DNA of 51,483 nucleotides from DATGUN01 sp035301285 (GCA_035301285.1 DATGUN010000026.1:1-51483); one strand, 5' to 3'; shown: positions 24,566 to 33,786, numbered from the stretch's first letter. Notes: generated by a model not told the origin, from the letters alone. Program-made: numbers and translations.

Positions 24566-25090
24566 TTATTTTCTCCATTCACTCTCTAAAATACTCATTT
24601 GCCATAGACTCCAATAGTCATCTCCCACCTTTCTGAAGTCTCTGAGCAATCCCTCTTTTACAAAGCCAATTTTTTCATAACTCTTTATTGCTGGTTCATT
24701 AATTGCAAACACACCTAATCCAACCCTATGCAAAGACAGATTATCAAAAGCAATGCTAAGCACTTCGTTAACAATTTTCTTCCCTAGCCCTTTACCTCGT
24801 AAACGGGTATCACCTATTAAAACCTTGCCTATTCCCGCGGAACGATTTTTAAAATCAATATTGTTCAGAGAAATGTGTCCGATGGTTTCATTGGTTTCAT
24901 CCAAAATGACTTTATAAATATATACATTTGAGTTTGCTTCATTTGCTCCTTTTATATACTGAGTTAATTGTTCTCTGTCCAAAGGATAGCTAAAATCAAT
25001 GCCCGCCCATAACATAAGTGTTTCAGGTGAATCGATCCACCCTATAAGCAAATCAAAATCTTGTTTGTCGAAGTACTCTAACCTGATCAA
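24566..25090 (-). CDS. GNAT family N-acetyltransferase (RimL-like)
   Basis: 174 residues of the GNAT fold. The acetyl-CoA loop reads RLRGKGLGKKIV (about 101-112) and the C-terminal part has NEPAIKSYEKIGFVKEG, as in the RimJ/RimL and SpeG groups. The substrate cannot be told. The start is TTG with AGAGGTG about 9 bases upstream. It lies between two metal-linked genes but may be a passenger. Confidence 0.85.
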   Translation of the reverse strand: MIRLEYFDKQDFDLLIGWIDSPETLMLWAGIDFSYPLDREQLTQYIKGANEANSNVYIYKVILDETNETIGHISLNNIDFKNRSAGIGKVLIGDTRLRGKGLGKKIVNEVLSIAFDNLSLHRVGLGVFAINEPAIKSYEKIGFVKEGLLRDFRKVGDDYWSLWQMSILESEWRK

Positions 25091-25157
25091 TAATCATTCA
25101 CCTCTTAAACGAAATAAACACAACATCCTCTATATTCTTTTCAAATGACTGTCATTT

Positions 25158-25196
25158 TATGAAAGGGATCGTGCTAAAAACCAGCGCGACCCCTTC
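25158..25196 (-). terminator. Terminator after copZ2
   Basis: GGGGTCGCGCT/AGCACGATCCC (25165-25193) forms a long stem 8 bp past the second copZ stop, followed on the minus strand by TTTC. The T run is short. Confidence 0.6.
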
Positions 25197-25200
25197 TTGA

Positions 25201-25455
25201 TCAATGGCAGCATGAACAACCCTTACCTTCTTCTTCAGAAGGTTTCTCTACTACCTCATATCCTGTATCTTCAATCGTCTTTTCAATATCTTTCAAATCA
25301 ATTGTACTTTCATTGAATGTTACATCCACTTTTCCATCAGAAAGTTGAACGTTCACAGACTCAACGCCATTTAGTTGACCCACATTTCCCTCGACTTTAT
25401 TAACGCAGGATCCACATGACATTCCTTGCACTTGAAGTGTTTCTTGTTTCATCAT
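25201..25455 (-). CDS. copZ: Copper chaperone CopZ, second copy
   Basis: An 84-residue HMA-domain protein. The metal motif GMSCGSC (Cys 14 and 17) is at the N terminus, and an unusual extra cluster CSCCH forms the very C terminus after an acidic Glu-rich linker. It has its own control region with a CsoR-type palindrome, unlike the first copZ under CopY boxes. The first two codons are both ATG; GGAGG favours the second. Confidence 0.9.
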   Translation of the reverse strand: MMKQETLQVQGMSCGSCVNKVEGNVGQLNGVESVNVQLSDGKVDVTFNESTIDLKDIEKTIEDTGYEVVEKPSEEEGKGCSCCH

Positions 25456-25481
25456 AATTCCTCCATTTTTATTATTTTACC

Positions 25482-25498
25482 ATGCCCCGGTAGGGTAT
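25482..25498. promoter_or_regulatory. CsoR-type operator upstream of copZ2
   Basis: On the minus strand it reads ATACCCTACCGGGGCAT, which fits the TACCC...GGGGTA pattern of CsoR copper-repressor sites. It lies just upstream of a possible -10 box (TAAAAT) and so would cover the spacer of the promoter. No csoR gene is in the window. Confidence 0.6.
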
Positions 25499-25577
25499 TT
25501 AAATCACTTTTTTAATAATCGCCTTCTATAAGCGATTTATGAGATCGTTCAGCCTCTTTATACCACCCCCTTCAATT

Positions 25578-25859
25578 TTATTTGTTATTCAATAGCCTCA
25601 ATATGTCATCTTTGTTATTTTCAAATCCGATAAAATGATTGACCAGCTTTCTTTTGCCGAATAATCCTTTTTTATAAAAAGCAAACATCGGAACGATCCG
25701 GGTACCCGAAATCTTCTTTAAGTCTTCCTCTAAACTGAGGTTTTTTCCTACATCTTTATCAGCATAATGGATTCCGTTAGCAATCAGATATTTTTTGGCA
25801 TCCTGACAATCAGAGCATGTTGGTCTTGTATATAGTTCAAGTTCCAGTTTATCCGACAT
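25578..25859 (-). CDS. Glutaredoxin-like thiol-disulfide protein
   Basis: A 93-residue thioredoxin-fold protein with the active site CSDC (Cys 15 and 18) after TRPT and a cis-Pro in RIVPMF. The family reduces disulfides or mixed thiols. It follows copA by 18 bp in the same transcript, so a role in keeping Cu-binding thiols reduced is reasonable but inferred. The C-terminal end KDDILRLLNNK completes the last helix. Confidence 0.85.
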   Translation of the reverse strand: MSDKLELELYTRPTCSDCQDAKKYLIANGIHYADKDVGKNLSLEEDLKKISGTRIVPMFAFYKKGLFGKRKLVNHFIGFENNKDDILRLLNNK

Positions 25860-25877
25860 TTTGAATCCTCCTTCTTT

Positions 25878-28322
25878 TTAAACAGCTGTTGAGGGTTTGA
25901 AACGTTTTAACCGCAGGGCATTGATCAGTACGGAGACTGAACTTAGACTCATCGCGGCACCAGCAACCATTGGATTTAATAATGGGCCGCCAAGAAGATA
26001 TAAAATTCCCATGGCAAAAGGTATGCCGAGTACATTATAGGCAAATGCCCAAAATAGATTCTGTTTGATATTCCGTATGGTTGAATGGCTTAACTCCACA
26101 GCTGTTGGAACATCCATCAAATCGCTTCTCATCAATACAATATCGGCAGATTCCATGGCAACATCCGTGCCTGATCCGATGGCTATGCCAATATCTGCTT
26201 GTGCAAGAGCGGGTGCATCATTGATGCCATCACCAACCATTGATACTTTTTTGCCTTCATCTTGAAGTTTTTTCACTTCATTCGCTTTATCTTCCGGCAA
26301 TACCTCGCTTAAGACACGATCAATCCCAACTTGTTTCGCAATCGCCTCGGCAGTCCCTTTATTGTCACCCGTGATCATAGCTACTTCGATTCCCATATCA
26401 TGAAGTTTTTCAATGGCTTTTTGACTGTTTTCCTTAACGGTATCAGCGACAGCGATAATACCGGCTATATGATCATCAATGGCAATGTACATCGGTGTTT
26501 TACCTTGATCAGCCAATTCATCTGATACGCGAGCCAATTGATTCAAGGAAATATGGCGCACATCCATCAATCTTCTGTTTCCGGCCAATACCGTTTTGCC
26601 ATCTACCGTTACCTCAATTCCGTGTCCGGCTATTGCATCGAAGGTTTCCAACTTTTTAAAATCGAGACCCCTGTCTTCTGCGCTTTTAACAATAGCTTCA
26701 CCTAAAGGATGTTCGGACCCTTTCTCGGCCGAGGCCGTCAATTGTAATAGTTCTGTTTCCGATACCCCATTTTCTGTGAATATATCCGTCACTTTCGGTT
26801 TACCCTCAGTAATCGTACCTGTTTTATCAAATACAATCGTTTGAACTTTATGGGTTGTTTCCAGAGCCCCACCACCCTTGATCAATACACCGTGTTCTGC
26901 TCCTTTACCGGTACCCACCATGATTGCGGTTGGGGTAGCCAGACCAAGCGCACACGGGCAGGCAATGACTAGAACAGAAATGGTAATGGTCAAAGCGAAA
27001 AGACCTGTTTGCCCTCCGAAATACCACGCCAACCCAGATATGACTGCGATACCTATAACAATCGGTACAAAATAGCCGGAAATAATATCCGCCATTTTCG
27101 CAATCGGTGCTTTCGATCCTTGTGCGTCTTCCACCAATTGGATGATTTGGGATAAGGCGGTATCCTTACCAACTTTTGTTGCTTGATATTGTATGGTTCC
27201 GTTTTTATTGATACTTGCACCGATGACCGTTTCACCAACACGTTTTTCTACCGGAATACTTTCACCGGTCAACATGGATTCATCAACAGATGTTTTTCCT
27301 TCTGATACAACACCATCAACGGGTATTTTTTCACCGGGTTTGACGATGATGGTATCCCCTACAGTCACTTCGTCAACGGAGATTTCCACTTCTTCTCCAT
27401 TTCTTACTACGGTTGCTTTTTTGGGTGCCAAGCCCATTAACTTCTCGATGGCCTCTGACGTTTTGCCCATGGAACGGACTTCTAGATATTTACCTAACGT
27501 AATCAGAGTGAGGATAACCGCTGCTGATTCATAATATAGACTGTCTGCATACCCGGAATGACCAAACCATATGGCAATCGTCGCACCGAGACTGTAGACA
27601 AATGCTGCGCTTGTTCCCAATGCAACCAATGAATCCATGTTAGGGTGGCCTTTGAACAATGTTTTATAGCCGACTGAATAGAACTTCCAACCAAATATCA
27701 CCACCGGTAACGTCAATAGGAGTTGTAAAAGGGAAAACCATACCGGATTCGCTGCTGGATCGATTACTTCAGGCAACGGTAAACCTACCATGGGTCCCAT
27801 CGAGATGTAGAACAACGGAATCGTGAAAACAGCTGAACTCCAAAATCTTGTCCACATGGATTTTATTTTATCGCTTTTTTTATCTGTAGTATCCTCTGCG
27901 GTATCTTCATGCGCTTCATAGCCTGCATGTGATACGGCTTGCGTAATATCTGGAACAGAAACAACGGCTGGATCAAAGTTTACCGTCATTTTTTCCGTAG
28001 CCAGATTGACATTCGAGCTCATGACACCATCTAATTTACGAGTGGCTTTTTCAACCGTCTGCACACATGATGCACACGTCATGCCCTTTACAGCAAACGT
28101 TTTCTCCTCTACATCTGTTGACATTTTGTACCCAGCCTTATCAACAGCAGCTTGGATATCTTGTTCGGATAAAATATTTTCATCAAAGCTTATATTCAAT
28201 TTTTCTGTAGCCAAGTTGACGCTGGACTCTTGTACACCAGGCAATTTCTTGGTCGCTTTCTCAACCGTCTGTACACACGATGCACACGTCATACCTTCTA
28301 TATTATATGTTTTTGCCGCCAT
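25878..28322 (-). CDS. copA: Copper-exporting P1B-type ATPase CopA
   Basis: A Cu(I) export pump in the membrane, 814 residues. Two N-terminal HMA domains each carry GMTCASC (Cys 13/16 and about 82/85). They are followed by eight helices with the transport motif CPCALGLATP, the TGES actuator motif, DKTGTITEGK with the phosphorylated Asp, SEHPLGEAIV (the HP motif of heavy-metal pumps) and GDGINDAPALA. The start is the ATG at 28322 with GGGAG 8 bases upstream; a GTG at 28331 overlaps that site. It follows copZ closely. Confidence 0.97.
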   Translation of the reverse strand: MAAKTYNIEGMTCASCVQTVEKATKKLPGVQESSVNLATEKLNISFDENILSEQDIQAAVDKAGYKMSTDVEEKTFAVKGMTCASCVQTVEKATRKLDGVMSSNVNLATEKMTVNFDPAVVSVPDITQAVSHAGYEAHEDTAEDTTDKKSDKIKSMWTRFWSSAVFTIPLFYISMGPMVGLPLPEVIDPAANPVWFSLLQLLLTLPVVIFGWKFYSVGYKTLFKGHPNMDSLVALGTSAAFVYSLGATIAIWFGHSGYADSLYYESAAVILTLITLGKYLEVRSMGKTSEAIEKLMGLAPKKATVVRNGEEVEISVDEVTVGDTIIVKPGEKIPVDGVVSEGKTSVDESMLTGESIPVEKRVGETVIGASINKNGTIQYQATKVGKDTALSQIIQLVEDAQGSKAPIAKMADIISGYFVPIVIGIAVISGLAWYFGGQTGLFALTITISVLVIACPCALGLATPTAIMVGTGKGAEHGVLIKGGGALETTHKVQTIVFDKTGTITEGKPKVTDIFTENGVSETELLQLTASAEKGSEHPLGEAIVKSAEDRGLDFKKLETFDAIAGHGIEVTVDGKTVLAGNRRLMDVRHISLNQLARVSDELADQGKTPMYIAIDDHIAGIIAVADTVKENSQKAIEKLHDMGIEVAMITGDNKGTAEAIAKQVGIDRVLSEVLPEDKANEVKKLQDEGKKVSMVGDGINDAPALAQADIGIAIGSGTDVAMESADIVLMRSDLMDVPTAVELSHSTIRNIKQNLFWAFAYNVLGIPFAMGILYLLGGPLLNPMVAGAAMSLSSVSVLINALRLKRFKPSTAV

Positions 28323-28336
28323 TCTTTTCACTCCCT

Positions 28337-28552
28337 TTAATGAATTTCGTTGGCTTCATAACCTGTTTCCTTTACAGTTTTTTTCATATGATCTATTGAT
28401 TGAACCGTTTCATCATATTTAACTTTAGCCATTTCCTTCTTCAGGTTGACATTTGCCTTTTTCACACCTTGAAGACCTGATAGAGCTGTTTCAACTTTAT
28501 TCACACAATGCGCACAGCTCATCCCTACCACTTTCAGTGAGACCTTTTTCAT
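28337..28552 (-). CDS. copZ: Copper chaperone CopZ, first copy
   Basis: A 71-residue HMA-domain chaperone with GMSCAHC (Cys 13 and 16). It carries Cu(I) to CopA and, in the CopY systems studied, to the CopY repressor. It lies between copY and copA in the same transcript, with an AAGGAG ribosome site. Confidence 0.93.
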   Translation of the reverse strand: MKKVSLKVVGMSCAHCVNKVETALSGLQGVKKANVNLKKEMAKVKYDETVQSIDHMKKTVKETGYEANEIH

Positions 28553-28597
28553 GAGTATCTCTCCTTTTTAATATTGTCATTTGAAGATGTTCTGAAA

Positions 28598-29062
28598 TCA
28601 TTCTTGGTGTCCTGATGAACAATTGTGATCCGTACATTTACACTGGCCTGGAACACAATTGCAAGGGACTTCCTCAACAGCTTCCTTTTTCTTTGATTCA
28701 AGTGTGTTTTCCATATTTTTAATATCTGTAAAACTTAACGTTGCTTTGGAAATTAAATCGACTATGGTGTTCCCGACATCCTTATCACATATATTTTCGA
28801 ACGTTTCGTCAAGCGTACTTTTGACAAATTCGTTTTCATTAATATTGGCTGAGTAAATGTACTTCTTCCCTTCGGATTCTGTATGGAGCATGCCCTTTTG
28901 GACAAGCCTCCCGATAAATGTTTTGGTCGTCGCTGGTTTCCAATCCTTCTTTTGTTTTAATACATCTATGATTTCTTTGCTCGTCACATTATCTTGAGCC
29001 CAAACGACACGCATAACTTCCCATTCGGACTCCGTGATTTTAGAATCCATTGCAGTATTCAT
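28598..29062 (-). CDS. copY: Copper-responsive repressor CopY
   Basis: A BlaI/MecI/CopY-family winged-helix repressor of 154 residues. The DNA-binding domain (about 10-80) contains TESEWEVMRVVWAQ and TTKTFIGRLVQKG. The C-terminal CNCVPGQCKC is the CxCx4CxC motif that binds Zn or Cu and releases DNA when Cu replaces Zn; a further Cys and His follow. Two cop boxes precede the gene, so it should control itself, copZ and copA. Confidence 0.95.
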   Translation of the reverse strand: MNTAMDSKITESEWEVMRVVWAQDNVTSKEIIDVLKQKKDWKPATTKTFIGRLVQKGMLHTESEGKKYIYSANINENEFVKSTLDETFENICDKDVGNTIVDLISKATLSFTDIKNMENTLESKKKEAVEEVPCNCVPGQCKCTDHNCSSGHQE

Positions 29063-29081
29063 GATTTTTCGCTCCTTTGTT

Positions 29082-29091
29082 TACAGTTGTA
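29082..29091. promoter_or_regulatory. cop box 1
   Basis: TACAGTTGTA fits the CopY operator TACA-N2-TGTA exactly. It lies between the promoter and the copY start. Confidence 0.8.
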
Positions 29092-29109
29092 ATCGGTTTG
29101 CCTGACTAT

Positions 29110-29138
29110 AGTTTACAATCGTAAACGTTATTTGTCAA
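29110..29138 (-). promoter_or_regulatory. Promoter of copY-copZ-copA
   Basis: The -35 TTGACA (29133-29138) and -10 TAAACT (29110-29115) are 17 bp apart. Confidence 0.75.
29114..29123. promoter_or_regulatory. cop box 2
   Basis: TACAATCGTA differs from the CopY consensus by one base and overlaps the -10 box, a good place for repression. Confidence 0.65.
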
Positions 29139-29330
29139 GACCGTTTATTAACTTTTTTCATCAATAACTGTCATTCTTTTTTCAAAACAGCTCTAATATG
29201 CTTGTCTCAAACTAAAAGACCTAGTCACATCCACATATCATCATCCCCCGATTCATGCATAGTGCGTTCATTTTCAGCAATACTAAAAGCATCATTCTAA
29301 AAAACAAGCCTGATGAAAGGATCGGTCACC

Positions 29331-30809
29331 ATGAAAAAAACAACATCTGTATTTTGGATTACTTTTGCGATCATCATCCTATTTGCCATTCTTGGGGTGA
29401 TGATACCGGAACGTTTCGAAAACACTTCCGGCATCATCATGGATTATATTTCTGTTCATTTCGGATGGTATTATCTTGCAATTGTTGCTTCATTTCTGAT
29501 CTTTTGCATCTATTTGATTTTCAGCCGTTATGGGAAAATGGTTTTAGGTAGGCGAAATGATAAACCAGAATTCAGCTATCCATCATGGTTTGCGATGTTA
29601 TTCAGTGCGGGGATGGGGATTGGCCTGGTTTTCTTCGGGGTGGCCGAACCCATTTCACAGTACATGAAAACACCGCCAACTGCTGAACCTGGCACAAGAG
29701 AAGCGTTGGAAGATGCTATCAGGGTGTCCTTTTTTCATTACGGTGTCCATGCTTGGGCCGTCTATGCCACTCTTGGATTGATTTTATCTTATTTTACATT
29801 CCGTTTAAAAAAACCGGGATTGATCAGTGTGACCTTGGAACCTATTTTAGGGGACAGAGTCAATGGTGCATGGGGAAAAGCGATTGATGTCATAGCCGTT
29901 TTCGCTACGATTGTAGGAGTTGCGACAACACTTGGTTTCGGGGCTGCACAAATCAATGGTGGGTTGGCCTTTTTATTTGATGTTCAGCATACGTTTTGGA
30001 TTCAGCTCATCATTATTATCATTGTCACTGTATTATTTATGTTATCGGCGTATACTGGGCTTGACAAGGGAATCAAAATCTTGAGCAATGCGAACATGGG
30101 ACTAGCAACCATTTTATTGCTCGTAACATTTACACTTGGGCCGACAATGTTTATTCTGGATACATTCATTGAAACCATCGGAACTTATATACAGACCTTG
30201 CCTACTGAAAGCCTCCGGATTGCTCCCAACAGCAGTCAGGAGCAGGCGTGGATCATGGATTGGACTGTTTTTTTCTGGGCTTGGTGGATTGCCTGGGCTC
30301 CTTTTGTCGGTATTTTCATCGCGCGGATTTCCAAAGGACGGACCATCCGGGAGTTTTTGTCCGGCGTGCTCCTTGTTCCAGCTATCATCAGTTTCATTTG
30401 GTTTACAACATTCGGGATTTCTGCCATTGATGCACAGGATAGAGGAACAGACATCGCAAGCCTACCGGATGAACAAGCCCTGTTTGGCATGTTCGATACG
30501 TTTCCCTTCGGTATGGTTCTCTCATTCATCGGTTTAATGCTGATTGGCACCTTTTTCATCACATCGGCAGATTCAGCTACATTTGTGCTAGGCATGCAAA
30601 CGACAGGCGGATCATTGTCTCCTGATACATCGGTCAAATTCGTTTGGGGTATTGCCCAATCGGGTATCGCAGCCGTTTTATTATATACAGGTGGACTCCA
30701 GGCACTTCAGAATGCACTAATATCAGCTGCATTCCCATTTTCAATCATCATGTTGCTTATGGTTGTATCCTTTTATAAAGCCATCAAAAAGGATTATGCT
30801 AAACATTGA
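29331..30809 (+). CDS. BCCT family glycine betaine/choline transporter
   Basis: A sodium-coupled osmolyte carrier (BCCT, OpuD/BetL type) with about 12 helices in 492 residues. Typical stretches are SAGMGIGLVFFGVAEP and, in the substrate region of helix 8, TVFFWAWWIAWAPFVG with the Trp cluster. The C-terminal tail is short, unlike the long regulatory tails of BetP. The start is ATG 29331, with AAAGG about 9 bases upstream. It probably imports betaine, choline or a related solute under salt stress. The substrate is not settled by sequence. Confidence 0.93.
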   Translation: MKKTTSVFWITFAIIILFAILGVMIPERFENTSGIIMDYISVHFGWYYLAIVASFLIFCIYLIFSRYGKMVLGRRNDKPEFSYPSWFAMLFSAGMGIGLVFFGVAEPISQYMKTPPTAEPGTREALEDAIRVSFFHYGVHAWAVYATLGLILSYFTFRLKKPGLISVTLEPILGDRVNGAWGKAIDVIAVFATIVGVATTLGFGAAQINGGLAFLFDVQHTFWIQLIIIIIVTVLFMLSAYTGLDKGIKILSNANMGLATILLLVTFTLGPTMFILDTFIETIGTYIQTLPTESLRIAPNSSQEQAWIMDWTVFFWAWWIAWAPFVGIFIARISKGRTIREFLSGVLLVPAIISFIWFTTFGISAIDAQDRGTDIASLPDEQALFGMFDTFPFGMVLSFIGLMLIGTFFITSADSATFVLGMQTTGGSLSPDTSVKFVWGIAQSGIAAVLLYTGGLQALQNALISAAFPFSIIMLLMVVSFYKAIKKDYAKH

Positions 30810-30880
30810 ACCTGTATCCATCAAACGACTGTTCCCGATTCTTGTCTCAATCCCCGGTTCGCGACATTTTTCGACAAAAT

Positions 30881-30927
30881 TCATGATTCATCATGTGCCG
30901 ACTTCACTTACAAATTTTGAATCATGA
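30881..30927. repeat. 10-bp inverted repeat between convergent genes
   Basis: TCATGATTCA (30881-30890) and TGAATCATGA (30918-30927) are perfect mates between the BCCT gene and yebE, the second arm overlapping the end of yebE. No T run follows either arm, so a terminator role is uncertain. Confidence 0.35.
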
Positions 30928-31626
30928 TTCATCGGTATCTTTAGAGGCTGCTTCATAACCGGGCGCCATCGACTCATGACCTGACTGTAAGCCTGAAGGC
31001 ATGCTTTCGGCATAGGCATGACCGCCATCTGCTTCCTTTGTCTTGCCGGTTGGAGCGTGTGAATCTGCTGCATCCTTCTTCTTGGGGTTGGATAATTTTC
31101 CCTTACGAACTTGTTTGACCCAGAAACCGCCATTGATTTGTTTCGGTTCATAGGAAATGATAAAGGCTTTTGGATCGATTCGTTTGATATCTTCATACAG
31201 TTTCAACTCATATTTCCGCGGTGTTAAAATTTGCATGGCCAGGCGGTCGCCTTCCATGCCATAGGCAAACCAGCTTGTTACGCCATAACCTTTATCTCGC
31301 AGTTTTTTCGTAAAAGCGATATCCGGACTCATCGACGTAACATTTACCGTAATATAGCCGAGGGCCAGCTTTTCCTCGATTTTAGTCCCAACAATCACCC
31401 CGATACCAAACCCAAGCGCATAAGCAACGATATTCTGAACCTCATTTAAATTATCCAAAACAAGACTTAAACCAAGAACATATACCGTAATCTCGAATAA
31501 ACTGACGAAGGCCGCCAGATAACGCCGGCCCTTCAGTGTCAAAATCATTCGTAGCGTTGAAAAAGTGACGTAAAAAATATTGATAACCAAAATAATTGCA
31601 ACCATTATATAGGCATTAGAAAGCAT
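30922..31626 (-). CDS. yebE: YebE, UPF0316/DUF2179 membrane protein with a long tail
   Basis: A 234-residue protein. Three N-terminal membrane helices (about 5-80) are followed by the DUF2179 domain with GYGVTSW, ILTPRKYE and AFIISYEPKQINGGFWVK. The function is unknown. After the usual end near KQVRKGK (about 176) there is a further hydrophilic stretch of about 55 residues rich in Ala, Gly, Ser, His and acidic residues, which I do not recall in the Bacillus protein. In Bacillus subtilis yebE lies close to purE and pbuG, as here. Confidence 0.9.
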   Translation of the reverse strand: MLSNAYIMVAIILVINIFYVTFSTLRMILTLKGRRYLAAFVSLFEITVYVLGLSLVLDNLNEVQNIVAYALGFGIGVIVGTKIEEKLALGYITVNVTSMSPDIAFTKKLRDKGYGVTSWFAYGMEGDRLAMQILTPRKYELKLYEDIKRIDPKAFIISYEPKQINGGFWVKQVRKGKLSNPKKKDAADSHAPTGKTKEADGGHAYAESMPSGLQSGHESMAPGYEAASKDTDES

Positions 31627-31771
31627 TAATCATTCCTCTCTTCATACACATTTCTTCAATTATATGTCAATGGCAATCATGACATGCTTACACGTGAGTA
31701 TTTTATGGCCGATAACCTTCCGAGCGTGGATACCCTGAAGGCATGTTTGTTTTTATCGGTGAAAATGGCGT

Positions 31772-32488
31772 TCAATTCTCATCTTTATTCGGACCATAGA
31801 CACGTCTTTCAACAACGGATTGTTTTCCCCTTAGACGTTTTTCCAATGTGTTTTTCCAGTTTGTAGCGAGATATGGGCTGGCAGCAAGTGATGCCGCCAA
31901 CTTCATATCTTTTTTATGAACATGCATCACGTTGTTACACGCTTCAATCGTCCATGCCGGTTCTGGCCGTTCAATCAGCTGCAGTTCATCAGCAACATGA
32001 ACACGCCCCTCTTCAAGTACCCGGAAATACCAGCCTGTTTTGCCGCTTGTTTGAATTCTGAGGGCAAGATCCATGATCCTGAAACGGCGCGCAGGTCTCC
32101 AGCAAGGTTGACGCGGCTGGGAAATTTGAATAATCGCCTCTCCGAATTGATACGTATCACCTAAACACACATCTACTTCTGTGGCTTCATTCAGCGCCAG
32201 ATTTTCACCAAAAGCACCTATTCCCATTTCTTTTATTCCCTCATCACGCCGCCAGTATTCATAATGTGTGACTGGATAGGCGAATAATGCTTTTTCCGGA
32301 CCGCCATGTTTCCGTTTATCACCAACCTCATCCCCGTCCAGACCTGTCTCTGACAGAAATACAGACTTTTCCGTGCTTTTTTTAAAAATACCGGTTTCCC
32401 ATGGCCTGTTCATGGGGTCCGGATCGTTGGGGATACCTAATTGTTTTACCTTCCCTCTTGATAATTGAGCCACTTTTATTGTTTCCAT
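31772..32488 (-). CDS. MOSC domain protein (YiiM-like)
   Basis: A 238-residue MOSC/3-alpha protein. The conserved Cys that may bind molybdenum or sulfur is in QPRQPCWRPARRF; earlier conserved parts are GLDGDEVGDKRKHGGPEKALFAYP and GAFGENLAL. YiiM-type proteins reduce N-hydroxylated bases and amidoximes with the molybdenum cofactor, giving resistance to 6-hydroxylaminopurine. No clear ribosome site precedes the ATG. The 145-bp spacer to yebE shows nothing definite. Confidence 0.85.
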   Translation of the reverse strand: METIKVAQLSRGKVKQLGIPNDPDPMNRPWETGIFKKSTEKSVFLSETGLDGDEVGDKRKHGGPEKALFAYPVTHYEYWRRDEGIKEMGIGAFGENLALNEATEVDVCLGDTYQFGEAIIQISQPRQPCWRPARRFRIMDLALRIQTSGKTGWYFRVLEEGRVHVADELQLIERPEPAWTIEACNNVMHVHKKDMKLAASLAASPYLATNWKNTLEKRLRGKQSVVERRVYGPNKDEN

Positions 32489-32602
32489 AGTGCCACGAAA
32501 CCCTCTCTATGTTATATTAGTGAAACAGTTATTTTTCTTTTACAGTATAATTATATTTTACGATACTTCAACATATTATGCTAACGTGAACGGAGGGTAT
32601 CA

Positions 32603-33130
32603 ATGGCGAAAAATATACAGACAGCCACGTTTGCCGGGGGATGTTTTTGGTGCATGGTCAAGCCTTTTGACCAATGGGATGGCATTGAAAAAGTATTATC
32701 GGGATACACGGGTGGACATGTGAAAAATCCTACATATGAAATGGTTAAATATGAGAAAACGGGACACTATGAATCTGTCGAAATTACATTTGATGCAACG
32801 ATCATCACCTATCAGGAGCTCCTTGATATTTACATCAGACAAATCGATCCGACTGATGATGGCGGACAATTCCATGACCGGGGTGAATCGTATCGAACGG
32901 CGATTTTTTACCATGATGACACACAAAAACAACTTGCTGAACGAGCACTGCATGCACTCGAAAAAAGCGGAAAATTCAAAGATCCCATCGTGACGAAAAT
33001 TCTTCCCGCTGGAATATTTTATCCCGCTGAAAAAGAACACCAGGACTTTTACAAGAAAAACAAGGCGGCATACGAGGAAGACCGTAAAAAATCCGGACGC
33101 GACACGTTTATCGACTCGGTTTGGAACTAA
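32603..33130 (+). CDS. msrA: Peptide methionine-S-sulfoxide reductase MsrA
   Basis: It repairs the S form of oxidised methionine. 175 residues. The catalytic Cys14 is in FAGGCFWC, with GYTGG and GHYESVEITFD as further conserved parts. Only the A domain is present, no fused MsrB. The ATG has GGAGGG about 6 bases upstream. A TATAAT-like -10 lies near 32545. Confidence 0.96.
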   Translation: MAKNIQTATFAGGCFWCMVKPFDQWDGIEKVLSGYTGGHVKNPTYEMVKYEKTGHYESVEITFDATIITYQELLDIYIRQIDPTDDGGQFHDRGESYRTAIFYHDDTQKQLAERALHALEKSGKFKDPIVTKILPAGIFYPAEKEHQDFYKKNKAAYEEDRKKSGRDTFIDSVWN

Positions 33131-33142
33131 CCTACATAAGTC

Positions 33143-33172
33143 TGTGTAAAAAATGGCATAACAAATGCCAAC
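33143..33172 (-). terminator. Stranded terminator-like hairpin
   Basis: TGGCAT-TTGTT-ATGCCA followed by TTTTTT reads as a terminator on the minus strand, although both flanking genes are on the plus strand. It may be left over from a lost minus-strand gene. Confidence 0.4.
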
Positions 33173-33267
33173 ACTAGAATATACCCAGGGGATTGTTCTT
33201 TTCGCAGTGATTCAACACGCCTGTCGTTTTTAATAGATTCGCCAGTCAGATGAAAGGGAGCGTTCAT

Positions 33268-33786
33268 ATGAGAAACGTCATTGTAACACCTTATGATCAT
33301 GCTTGGCCTATGATGTATGAGGAAGAAGCGAATCGATTGAAGCATGTTTTCGGGGCCATTTTGACCGATATCCATCATATCGGCAGCACATCTGTCCCTG
33401 GATTACAAGCAAAGCCCGTCATCGACATCATGCCAGTCGTACAACATATCGATCAAGTTGATAAGTTGAATAATGCCTTGATCGCCATCGGTTATGAGCC
33501 AAAAGGTGAGTATGGTCTGCCAGGTCGCCGCTATTTTCGAAAAGGTGGCGACAACCGAAGCCATCATGTCCATGTTTATGAAATGCATCATCCAGATATC
33601 AAGCGCCACCTCGCTTTTCGTGATTATTTACGAGCACATCCAGATACCGCTAAAGAGTACGGCGAATTAAAAGGAAAGTTAGCCTTACAATTCCCACACG
33701 ATATGAATTCATACATCACTGGTAAAACACCTTTGGTCGTGTCCATCGAGAAACAGGCAATGAACTGGTATATGGATCCGTACTAA
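33268..33786 (+). CDS. GrpB family (UPF0157) protein
   Basis: A 172-residue protein of the GrpB/UPF0157 group, which has a nucleotidyltransferase-like fold. The signature HIGSTSVPGLQAKPVIDIMP is near residues 36-55 and RSHHVHVYE follows. The biochemical role is not well known; some members are linked to dephospho-CoA metabolism by fusion. The ATG 33268 has GGGAG 7 bases upstream, so the ATG at 33250 was not used. Confidence 0.88.
   Translation: MRNVIVTPYDHAWPMMYEEEANRLKHVFGAILTDIHHIGSTSVPGLQAKPVIDIMPVVQHIDQVDKLNNALIAIGYEPKGEYGLPGRRYFRKGGDNRSHHVHVYEMHHPDIKRHLAFRDYLRAHPDTAKEYGELKGKLALQFPHDMNSYITGKTPLVVSIEKQAMNWYMDPY

Noticed and set aside
33127..33378. 83-residue minus-strand ORF ending in a hydrophobic stretch
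   Set aside because: It overlaps the start of the GrpB-like gene and has no ribosome site; the hydrophobic end alone is not enough to call a gene.
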